Below, piece by piece: positions 7,466-13,833 of a stretch of 29,691 nt of DNA (position 1 is its first letter; the number at the start of each line of letters is the position of its first letter). Under the pieces are notes generated by a model, which was not told where the DNA came from, did not search any database, and was given only the letters and a program-made list of their open reading frames with translations. The position numbers and the translations under genes are program-made. This stretch comes from JAVBSX01 sp031549565 (GTDB taxonomy: Bacteria > Planctomycetota > Planctomycetia > Pirellulales > Thermoguttaceae): positions 1-29,691 of the forward strand of contig JAVBPO010000066.1 of the NCBI GenBank assembly GCA_031549565.1, in the 5' to 3' direction.

Positions 7466-10435
7466 CTACCGAAAACTACCTGCGTAATCATACAGCGTCT
7501 CCCAGTAGATCCGATCCGTTTGGTAGGGATCCACGGGAGCTGAATAATCGTGGTCCGGCGGGAGGACACCGAAGCGGATCATCTCGCGAACATACGACGG
7601 GTGTGGAACGAACGGGCGTTGCGTGAATCGGTTGCGTTCCTCTTGGATGTACCGTTCCGCCCGTTGAATCCCGCCGAGGATCGCCTGGTAATCGGGATCG
7701 CTTGTGTCGGCGAACACGGCTCGTCCACAGCTCTGTTTCCCGCCGGCGGTTTGGGCAAGCGGAGCGGTCAGGATTTTCGACTTTTCCGGAAACGTCATAT
7801 TAAAGATCAACTGCGTCGAATAACCGCCGGTGAGGCTCGAAATCGTTTCAGGAACCGCGGGCCGGTTCGTCTTATCATGACATTCCGTACAGCGGCGGGA
7901 AATCGTTTCGCTCATTCGTTGCGTTTCCGGCCAGTCGAGATCGAAGTGTTCGTATCCGAAATTGTAATGATACCCGACCGTGCCGAGGAAATTCGCGGCG
8001 TACGTCCCCGCGAAATTCGCGCCGGTTTCGATCCAATAGCGGAGCGTCTTTACTTCGCTCGGGGAAAGTTCGACTCCGGCGTGTTTTTCGGCGATCAGGC
8101 GGAGGAGCGTGCTGCTTTTCGTTCCGATTTCGTACGGCTGAAAATCGCTTTGTGCCCGGTTGCGATTGTCGCCGACCATTTTTCGCATCGAAAGCGTCAA
8201 ATACCCTCTCTGGTATCGCGGTGTCCAGTCGGAACAAAGATCGACGTTCCCGTCGGCGCGATCGCGGTTATGACAGGCGACGCAATGCTTGTCGAGGATC
8301 GGCTGGATGTCCCGGGGATAATCGAACAGATCCGGCACACCCGCAACCGACCGGGGAACGGACGCTTTTTTCTTCATCACGTCGAAAACCGCGTGGGAGG
8401 AAGGGCCGACGTGATCCGTTTTGTTCTCCGGCGATTCGGTACGCGATTCATGACACCCGATACAGGTCGCCGTTTCGCCGGGCATCACGGTCGTAAAGCT
8501 GTGCATCCGTTTGACGGAGTCGCCGTTGGCGTCACGGGCGACGAACAGGTAATTTCGCAGCGCCGGCAGCTCCATGTAAGCCGCTCCGTCCGGCGTCACG
8601 GGAACGGTCCCGACGATCCGGGTCAACGCGAACGTCCCGTTGGCGGAAACGTATTCCATGCCGCCGTTGTAATGGATCGGAGCCGGGAGCGGCTCCAAAA
8701 CGAGCAGATCCTTGATCGTCCCCCGCGGCAGATCCCCCAAACGGCGCCCTTTGTAAATGTCGGCCAAGGCGAGAAAACCGGTCGCTTGCTCCGGATCCGT
8801 CTGGTCGGCGATCGCGACTTCCCGGGAACGTGGTATCACCGGGCGAGGTTCGCCGATCCAGAACCCCTGCGAGGAAAGCTCTTCCGGCAGTTTGAAAACC
8901 GTTTGCGTATAGCCGTTGTCGTCGATCAGGTGCAGTTCGTCCTCGGACGCGGCCATGAATGCGGTTTCGGAAAACGCCCATGGATCGCTGTGGTTGTCGA
9001 AACGCGTGATTTCGACGGCGCCGTCCGGATCGTCCGGACCGTTGCGGGGATCGACGATCGCGATCTTGCCGTAGTGCTCCCGGATTCCGTGTCCCGGCGA
9101 AAAGCAGGCGACGATTTTCGGCGAATTCGGAATCGGCTTCGGCGCGAGCATCACTTTCCCGGGCAGCAGATTGCCGTAAAACACCATCTGCTTCGTTCCG
9201 TCGGGGTTCATCGTCCATAGATGGTGATAATCCATCTGCGAACGGTCGATGTACTCCCAACGCATGTACACGATCCGACCGTCCGGGAGCGGCCAGGGAG
9301 TGTTGTCCTGGTCGTTGTTCGAGGAAACCGGGTGAACGTTTTCCCCGTTGGGACCGCAACAATGCAGCGTTGCAACCGGCGAGGCGGCGCATTGTACCCA
9401 GCGTTTTGACCGCGTGGAGCAGAAAAGAATGTCGCCGCTCGCCGTATAAGTCGCTTCAATATCATCCCAATCGCCGAACGTCAACTGCCGCAAACCGCTG
9501 CCGTCGACGTTGATTTCATAGAGATTATAATGTCGTTTCCCCGCCGGAAGGTACGAAAAGATGATTTTTTCGGCGTCGTAATGAACCTGCGGATCGCGGA
9601 TATTTCCGTGCGGATCCTGGAAAATCGGCTTCATCTCTTTGGAATCCAGGTCGTAGAGAAAAAGCCCGCCGCCGCTGCCGAGTGGAAACGGAAAATCGTT
9701 CGCGTCGTCGGCATAATAGCCGAAATTGGAGTACCAGTGCGGGTCGGTCCCCGGCTTGCGGAGAGCGAACACGATTTGTTTGACCTCTTTCATCGGCCCG
9801 GCCCGGAATTCCGTGAGAAGGTCCGGAATCGGCAACTGAGCGGGAACCTCCGGTTTTTCGCGGAGCATCAGGTAATCGTAAAGGTAAAAACTGCCGTCTT
9901 CCAAGTGGATCGAAAGGACATTTTTTCCTTGCCGTACAGCCCCGGAAGGAATCGGAATAATCAGATGCTCGAAAATGCCGACTTCCGACTGCGGCTTGTA
10001 CGCGTAATCGTTCCACGTCGTCGGTTGGCGAACCGGTTCCGCGGCGATGTCGTTGACGGCAATTTTGATGAGCGACGGCTCCAAATGACTGACGAAACAG
10101 AAACCGATGATGAAGTAGAGCTCACGATCATAGGATTTCGGCGAATCGAATTCGATTTCGGTCGTGAAAGTCTTTCCCGCGGCGCCGAAATCGCGGGAAC
10201 TGGGATGACTCGCCGTCCAGTCGACGTCCCTGTTTTTTCCGACGACGTGCCGATAAGCGACTCCATTGGGGTACTGCGGGTTGAGCCAATCGGCCCAGCC
10301 GCCGAACTCCCAGGAAACCGCGTCCGGTCGTCCGATCTGGAACAAAACGTCCGGCGCAGACGGTTGGGCGCCGTAAACGCAAGCCGTCAACGCGAAAAAA
10401 ACCGTTCCCCAAAAAAATGTATGTGTGCTTTGCAT
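7466..10435 (-). CDS. Large secreted HzsA-related protein with three CXXCH motifs
   Basis: The product is 989 residues, starting with a signal peptide (to about ACVYGAQ). The region around residues 60-195 resembles a rhamnogalacturonan lyase domain III/CBM-like beta-sandwich. Roughly residues 215-560 hold TolB/PD40-type propeller repeats such as YNLYEINVDGSGLRQLT and HLWTMNPDGTKQM. The C-terminal third carries three c-type heme motifs: CIGCH near residue 656, CVACH near 717 and CTECH near 848. The arrangement matches the planctomycete proteins annotated as related to the hydrazine synthase alpha subunit. It does not imply anammox metabolism, and no hzsB/hzsC-like genes are near. An electron-transfer or redox-enzyme role outside the cytoplasm is inferred. 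There is no SD; a TATAAT box ends 7 bases before the ATG. Confidence 0.85.
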   Translation of the reverse strand: MQSTHTFFWGTVFFALTACVYGAQPSAPDVLFQIGRPDAVSWEFGGWADWLNPQYPNGVAYRHVVGKNRDVDWTASHPSSRDFGAAGKTFTTEIEFDSPKSYDRELYFIIGFCFVSHLEPSLIKIAVNDIAAEPVRQPTTWNDYAYKPQSEVGIFEHLIIPIPSGAVRQGKNVLSIHLEDGSFYLYDYLMLREKPEVPAQLPIPDLLTEFRAGPMKEVKQIVFALRKPGTDPHWYSNFGYYADDANDFPFPLGSGGGLFLYDLDSKEMKPIFQDPHGNIRDPQVHYDAEKIIFSYLPAGKRHYNLYEINVDGSGLRQLTFGDWDDIEATYTASGDILFCSTRSKRWVQCAASPVATLHCCGPNGENVHPVSSNNDQDNTPWPLPDGRIVYMRWEYIDRSQMDYHHLWTMNPDGTKQMVFYGNLLPGKVMLAPKPIPNSPKIVACFSPGHGIREHYGKIAIVDPRNGPDDPDGAVEITRFDNHSDPWAFSETAFMAASEDELHLIDDNGYTQTVFKLPEELSSQGFWIGEPRPVIPRSREVAIADQTDPEQATGFLALADIYKGRRLGDLPRGTIKDLLVLEPLPAPIHYNGGMEYVSANGTFALTRIVGTVPVTPDGAAYMELPALRNYLFVARDANGDSVKRMHSFTTVMPGETATCIGCHESRTESPENKTDHVGPSSHAVFDVMKKKASVPRSVAGVPDLFDYPRDIQPILDKHCVACHNRDRADGNVDLCSDWTPRYQRGYLTLSMRKMVGDNRNRAQSDFQPYEIGTKSSTLLRLIAEKHAGVELSPSEVKTLRYWIETGANFAGTYAANFLGTVGYHYNFGYEHFDLDWPETQRMSETISRRCTECHDKTNRPAVPETISSLTGGYSTQLIFNMTFPEKSKILTAPLAQTAGGKQSCGRAVFADTSDPDYQAILGGIQRAERYIQEERNRFTQRPFVPHPSYVREMIRFGVLPPDHDYSAPVDPYQTDRIYWETLYDYAGSFR

Positions 10436-10442
10436 ACGCGCA

Positions 10443-10448
10443 ATTATA
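10443..10448 (-). promoter_or_regulatory. -10 box placed for a leaderless HzsA-like mRNA
   Basis: A perfect TATAAT on the minus strand is followed by 7 bases and the ATG at 10435, so transcription should begin at or next to the start codon. The upstream sequence is T/C-rich without a clear -35 box. Confidence 0.5.
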
Positions 10449-10473
10449 CAGAGAAAAAGTGAAAAAAGAAATA

Positions 10474-10500
10474 AAGAGCCGCACGCGAAGCTTGCGGAAC
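10474..10500 (-). repeat. GTTCCGCAAG...TGCGGCTCTTT hairpin, copy 2
   Basis: On the minus strand CCGCAAGC and GCGTGCGG pair with one mismatch around TTC, followed by CTCTTTATTT. The same element lies at 22015-22054 on the plus strand, upstream of araA. Here it lies about 40 bases upstream of the HzsA-like start codon. Confidence 0.65.
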
Positions 10501-10527
10501 ACGGGGGACGTTGACGTTTATGGGGGC

Positions 10528-10563
10528 CCGTAGATTGCGCTGCGCTCCATCTACGGCTCTTTC
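10528..10563 (+). repeat. Perfect 8-bp hairpin CCGTAGAT/ATCTACGG
   Basis: The arms 10528-10535 and 10549-10556 pair perfectly around a 13-base loop rich in TGCGC. CTCTTTC follows on the plus strand, so it ends in GGCTCTTT like the neighbouring element. It may be a terminator or a member of a dispersed hairpin family. No gene is seen in the rest of 10564-10971. Confidence 0.6.
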
Positions 10564-10971
10564 AATTCGAAAATTTTCCTCTTGCATCGTTGGGCGAATT
10601 TTGAGATAATCCCGCCGGAAAGCGTTGGACGGAACTTTTTGCCCAGCTTCCGCAGACGCCTCCTTTGATAAGATACGATATTTAGTGAAAAAGTTTTTTT
10701 CGCCGATTTTTCGAGCCGATACCAGTACGGGGAGAATTCTTCCCGAAGGAAAAACGGAATTTTCAATTTCGTCGGGCCGTGTGTGGAAATAAAACCTATA
10801 CTTGCTCGACGTGATTCGCGGCAGTTTGTCGCAAAAATTTTGAAATTTTACGAACACCTTGTCGTTCGGTGCGTAGTACCCCCCAGTGATGCTCGCTCGA
10901 GCATATTTGATGGAACGACAAAATAAGCGAAGCCGAATCGGGCCTCGCGTTTTTCCCGAGGGAGAACAGAA

Positions 10972-11274
10972 ATGGACATCTACAATTCCCAATTCGCCCA
11001 CAAAGCTCATACACTCTCCGCGCCGCACTTTCGTGGGGTTTCGACCCAACCGACGACGGAAACGAACCGAATTTCCAGCCCTATCCGGGATGAAGTCAGT
11101 TTTTCCCAAGAAGCACAATCGCTCGGCGAAATCGCGTCGGTTGCCAATTCCTCGTCGTCCGCCGCGCCGCGGTTGGATCTGATCAATCGAATTCGATCGG
11201 AAATTGCGGCAGGAACCTACGATACCGAGGACAAATTTGAAGCGGCCTTGGGGCGGATGCTGGGCGCGCGGTAA
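10972..11274 (+). CDS. flgM: Anti-sigma-28 factor FlgM
   Basis: The 100-residue product has a polar, disordered N-terminal half, as usual for FlgM. The C-terminal part (about 67-98) begins PRLDLINRIRSEIAAGTY and continues with a helix ending LGRML, which is the sigma28-binding region. FlgM holds the flagellar sigma factor FliA inactive until it is exported through the completed hook-basal body. The start has a GAGGGAG-type SD at 10959-10965. No FliA-type promoter (TAAA-N15-GCCGATAA) could be identified. It stands apart from other flagellar genes, with mtnA 54 bases downstream. Its presence implies flagellar motility in at least one life stage. Confidence 0.85.
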   Translation: MDIYNSQFAHKAHTLSAPHFRGVSTQPTTETNRISSPIRDEVSFSQEAQSLGEIASVANSSSSAAPRLDLINRIRSEIAAGTYDTEDKFEAALGRMLGAR

Positions 11275-11328
11275 TTAGTTTTTGAGACGTCGGCGTCCAG
11301 GACGCTCGGCTAAACGACGGGAACAAAG

Positions 11329-12402
11329 ATGCAACAAGTTGAGACGTTGTCTTGGTCGGGCGATCCTTTCACCGGTTTTTTGCTGCTGATCGATCAAACT
11401 CTCCTCCCGACCCGGCTTGTTGAAATCGAATGTCGCTCCGTCGAAACCGTGTGGGAGGCGATCAAGTCGTTGCGGGTCCGCGGGGCTCCGGCGATCGGGA
11501 TTTCCGCCGCTTACGGCGTCTGTATCGGCTTGGAACCGGTGCTCGCGAATCCGGAGACATGTACGGAAGAAGCGTTTTTCAAACAGCTTGACAAAGTCGT
11601 CGCCTATCTGGCGTCAAGCCGACCGACGGCGGTCAATCTCTTTTGGGCTCTGGAGCGGATGAAGTCCAAAGCGCTCTCGCTCCGAGGAAAATCTGCTCGA
11701 ACCGCCGGCGAAATCGCGATCGCGCTCCTTGACGAAGCGAAAGCGATTCACGAAGAAGACCGCAAAATCTGTCGCGCGATCGGTCGGTATGGAAACGAGT
11801 TGATCCAAGACGGCGATTCGTTTCTCACGCATTGCAACGCCGGCGGACTTGCGACCGCGGATTACGGGACCGCGCTGGGCGTCTTTTTCGCCGCGGCGGA
11901 GTCCGGAAAAAAAATACATGTCTTCGCCGACGAAACCCGACCGCTTTTGCAGGGGGCACGGTTGACCGCTTGGGAATTAGCCCAACGCAAGATTCCTGTA
12001 ACGCTCCTGTGCGATTCCATGGCCGCAATGGTCATGAAGCAGGGAAAGATCGACGGCGTGATCGTCGGAGCGGATCGGATCGCGGCCAACGGCGATACGG
12101 CGAACAAGATCGGGACCTACGGTGTCGCCGTTGCGGCCGAAGCTCACAAGATTCCCTTTTACGTCGCCGCCCCGGTTTCCACGTTCGACCTGACGCTCAA
12201 GTCCGGCGACGAGATTCCGATTGAGGAGCGGGACGAAAGCGAAATCACCTGCGGTTTCGGCATACGAACTGCCCCGGAAGGAATTCGCGTCTACAACCCG
12301 GCGTTCGACGTGACCCCGGCCCGATTGATCGCGGGAATCATCACGGAGCGCGGGATCATACAACCGGTGAACGAAGATTCAATTGCCGCTCTTTTGCGAT
12401 AA
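11329..12402 (+). CDS. mtnA: S-methyl-5-thioribose-1-phosphate isomerase
   Basis: This 357-residue cytoplasmic enzyme converts methylthioribose-1-phosphate to methylthioribulose-1-phosphate in methionine salvage. The family signature RGAPAIG is at 51-57. HCNAG carries Cys 169 and GADR carries Asp 249, which match the catalytic Cys and Asp of MtnA. DETRPLLQGARLTAWEL (201-217) and NGDTANKIGTYG (254-265) are also typical and separate it from eIF2B alpha-type relatives. The length is normal. The SD is weak (GGGAA). No other salvage gene is in the window. Co-transcription with flgM is possible from the short gap. Confidence 0.95.
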   Translation: MQQVETLSWSGDPFTGFLLLIDQTLLPTRLVEIECRSVETVWEAIKSLRVRGAPAIGISAAYGVCIGLEPVLANPETCTEEAFFKQLDKVVAYLASSRPTAVNLFWALERMKSKALSLRGKSARTAGEIAIALLDEAKAIHEEDRKICRAIGRYGNELIQDGDSFLTHCNAGGLATADYGTALGVFFAAAESGKKIHVFADETRPLLQGARLTAWELAQRKIPVTLLCDSMAAMVMKQGKIDGVIVGADRIAANGDTANKIGTYGVAVAAEAHKIPFYVAAPVSTFDLTLKSGDEIPIEERDESEITCGFGIRTAPEGIRVYNPAFDVTPARLIAGIITERGIIQPVNEDSIAALLR

Positions 12403-12426
12403 CGTATCGTTTCAGAACAGCGCACG

Positions 12427-12455
12427 AAAAAGGGCGTCCGATGAATCGGGCGCCC
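12427..12455 (-). terminator. Rho-independent terminator on the minus strand
   Basis: The stem of ten pairs (TCGGGCGCCC with GGGCGTCCGA, one G-T) has a 4-base loop and is followed by TTTTT on the minus strand. On the plus strand no T-run follows, so it is oriented for a minus-strand transcript and not for mtnA, which ends at 12402. Confidence 0.75.
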
Positions 12456-12600
12456 GAAAGATCAGAGTCGGCGATTTTCGCCCGGCTCTCCGTCGTTAAC
12501 GACGGTATGAAAGGTTTCGCGTCCCGTTTCCACCACGGACGTCTGAGTGTGAGCAACTGAACACATTGTTGATGGCCGGACTCCCGTAGAGTCTATTATT
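12432..12600 (-). ncRNA. Structured stretch before a terminator, candidate RNA
   Basis: Read on the minus strand, four hairpins lie in series: GACTC/GAGTC (12593-12579), the perfect CCGTCG-TTAA-CGACGG (12505-12490), an 11-bp imperfect stem (12489-12464), and the terminator stem (12455-12432). A GAGTCCGGC segment near 12582 can also pair with GCCGACTC near 12465, as a closing stem around the whole stretch. I do not recognise tmRNA, RNase P, SRP or a known riboswitch. It could be a stand-alone RNA or the 3' part of the unit starting near 13093. No standard gene is present between 12403 and 13313. Confidence 0.3.
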
Positions 12601-12803
12601 TATCATGCGGCGGCCCACGTACAGCCAAACACTCTTCTGGTCAGGGATGGAAAAGAGAGACGAAACGGAGATTGTGAACTTTTCAACTCATTCCAATCCG
12701 TGATCTTTTAGCTTCACGGACGGCCCATCGGGGCCTTGTTTGAAACGGCAGGAAATCGACTACCGGCGTCGATGCGTATCGCGTCGGAAAAAAGTTACGC
12801 CTC

Positions 12804-12944
12804 CTAAAATAGTAAGACGAAAACAGTACCCAAAACACGAAAACCGACGGACGCACGAATCATGTCCTCCAGCAGATCTACATCGGACAAAACTCGCATT
12901 CATGCGTCCTCAAAAACCGGTCCGGAACGCGCCAAAATCATCAT
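12804..12944 (-). CDS. Small frame with strong SD, interrupted by an in-frame TGA
   Basis: AGGAGGG lies 6 bases before ATG 12944. The frame reads 14 codons (MMILARSGPVFEDA), meets TGA at 12902-12900, and continues directly with ATG in the same frame for 31 more codons. That second part starts MRVLSDVDLLEDMI and ends in a hydrophobic tail, LGTVFVLLF. Reinitiation at TGA-ATG, recoding, or a recently broken gene are all possible. The start overlaps the stop of the 47-residue frame upstream (AAATGATG), which suggests translational coupling. No similarity is recognised. Confidence 0.3.
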
Positions 12945-13084
12945 TTTAGCCCTCCTGTAACACTTCTCAACGCAAGGAGAAAAACCCAAAAAAACAAACA
13001 ACCACGCGATTCGCCGATCTTTTCTTCTCGGCGCGTCCGGACGAAAGGAAGCAAAATCCAGACTCTTTTTTTCACTAGCTGCAT
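12941..13084 (-). CDS. Possible 47-residue membrane peptide
   Basis: The frame starts at ATG 13084, about 8 bases after the start of transcription predicted from the promoter at 13100-13128. It is basic at the N-terminus (MQLVKKRVW), has a charged middle (RTRREEKIGE) and a hydrophobic segment CLFFWVFLLAL near the C-terminus. Its stop overlaps the start of the next small frame. The support is promoter position and coupling, with no recognised homology. It may be a leader or small membrane peptide, or not a gene. Confidence 0.3.
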   Translation of the reverse strand: MQLVKKRVWILLPFVRTRREEKIGESRGCLFFWVFLLALRSVTGGLK

Positions 13085-13099
13085 CGTTCTTCTACGTAT

Positions 13100-13128
13100 A
13101 TCATACATGGTTTCTTCGGCGTTTGCAA
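13100..13128 (-). promoter_or_regulatory. Minus-strand promoter (TTGCAA-N17-TATGAT)
   Basis: The -35 box TTGCAA is at 13128-13123 and the -10 box TATGAT at 13105-13100, with an ideal 17-base spacer. It points into 13093-12427, where two small frames, a structured stretch and a minus-strand terminator lie. Confidence 0.55.
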
Positions 13129-13200
13129 GGAAAAAAAGAGTCTTTCTCACAATTTTTTGAAAATATTTCCCCCAACACTTGAGGTAAACTGATGTATCGT

Positions 13201-13228
13201 TTGCACACTTAAAATCAAGTGATATAAT
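13201..13228 (+). promoter_or_regulatory. dgkA promoter (TTGCAC-N16-TATAAT)
   Basis: The -35 box TTGCAC is at 13201-13206 and a perfect -10 TATAAT at 13223-13228, with a 16-base spacer. Transcription should begin near 13235, giving dgkA a leader of about 80 bases that includes the hairpin at 13279-13296. It is divergent from the promoter at 13100-13128. Confidence 0.7.
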
Positions 13229-13278
13229 TGCTTGTATCTTTTCGAGGTTGTGTAAATTACCAAGTCCAATAAACACCG

Positions 13279-13302
13279 CACGGGGCAAGCCCCGTGGCTA
13301 AC
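13279..13302 (+). repeat. CACGGGGC-AA-GCCCCGTG hairpin followed by GCTAAC, copy 1
   Basis: A perfect 8-bp stem with a 2-base loop (13279-13296) overlaps GGCTAAC (13296-13302). The dgkA ATG follows after 11 bases. A related element lies at 17140-17163, 13 bases before the HEAT-protein start. Neither gene has an SD. Confidence 0.7.
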
Positions 13303-13313
13303 AATCCAATTCC

Positions 13314-13721
13314 ATGGATGAACCGGATCGGCCCGATACCACGAAGTATGTTCATTCTCCCCGAACATGGAAGCGGAAGTTCAACGACGCTTTCCAAGGA
13401 CTCCGACAGTCGGTTCATCAGCAAAGCAGTTATAAAGTCCATTTTCTCTTCGCGGGACTGGTCGTTGCTGCCGGGTTGTTGGTACGCTTGGACACCATTC
13501 GCTGGTCGCTGCTGATTCTTTGTATCATCATCGTGCTTGCCGGCGAAATGCTGAACACATCCATTGAGACGTTGGCCAAGGCGATCACCGATCAATACGA
13601 CGAAAACATCGCCAAATCGTTGAACATCGCCAGCGGAGCGATTCTCGTCTTGGCAATCGGCGCGGCAGCGATCGGAGCCGTCGTTTTCCTCGAAGCGATT
13701 TGGAGATTGATGGGACCGTAA
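13314..13721 (+). CDS. dgkA: Diacylglycerol/undecaprenol kinase
   Basis: This 135-residue small membrane kinase phosphorylates a lipid alcohol such as diacylglycerol or undecaprenol at the inner membrane. After a polar N-terminal stretch of about 20 residues come FNDAFQGL and a charged segment. Three hydrophobic helices follow, near 45-58, 63-82 and 108-130. The signature AGEMLNTSIE (near 80) carries the Glu and Asn of the DgkA active site. The usual KD before the last helix is replaced by IAKSLNIASGA, so only the lysine is kept. No SD is seen; a hairpin lies 17 bases before the start. It does not overlap the next gene, which begins 112 bases downstream. Confidence 0.85.
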   Translation: MDEPDRPDTTKYVHSPRTWKRKFNDAFQGLRQSVHQQSSYKVHFLFAGLVVAAGLLVRLDTIRWSLLILCIIIVLAGEMLNTSIETLAKAITDQYDENIAKSLNIASGAILVLAIGAAAIGAVVFLEAIWRLMGP

Positions 13722-13833
13722 TGCCACGCCATCGGTGTGGGAGCATGAGTCTTGCATTTGCAGAACGGAAGGAGTACGATGGGCCGATGTCGTTTACCGG
13801 ACAAGTTGAAACTCTTGAAACGAGGTCGTATCC

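Noticed and set aside
7550..9220. 556-codon plus-strand frame opposite the HzsA-like gene
   Set aside because: It is antisense to a protein with three heme motifs and a signal peptide, and has no features of its own.
10551..10766. 71-codon minus-strand frame with a basic product
   Set aside because: It starts at TTG without an SD, runs through the hairpin at 10528-10563 and has no recognisable motif.
10660..10971. FliA (sigma28) promoter for flgM
   Set aside because: GCCGAAT, GCCGATT and GCCGATAC segments occur, but none has TAAA at the required distance of about 15 bases upstream.
12432..12600. tmRNA, RNase P RNA, SRP RNA or known riboswitch
   Set aside because: None of the conserved blocks of these RNAs could be found; only hairpins and a terminator are visible, so no family is claimed.
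12804..13084. Toxin-antitoxin pair
   Set aside because: The two coupled small frames have the layout of such pairs, but neither peptide resembles a known toxin or antitoxin, and one frame is interrupted.
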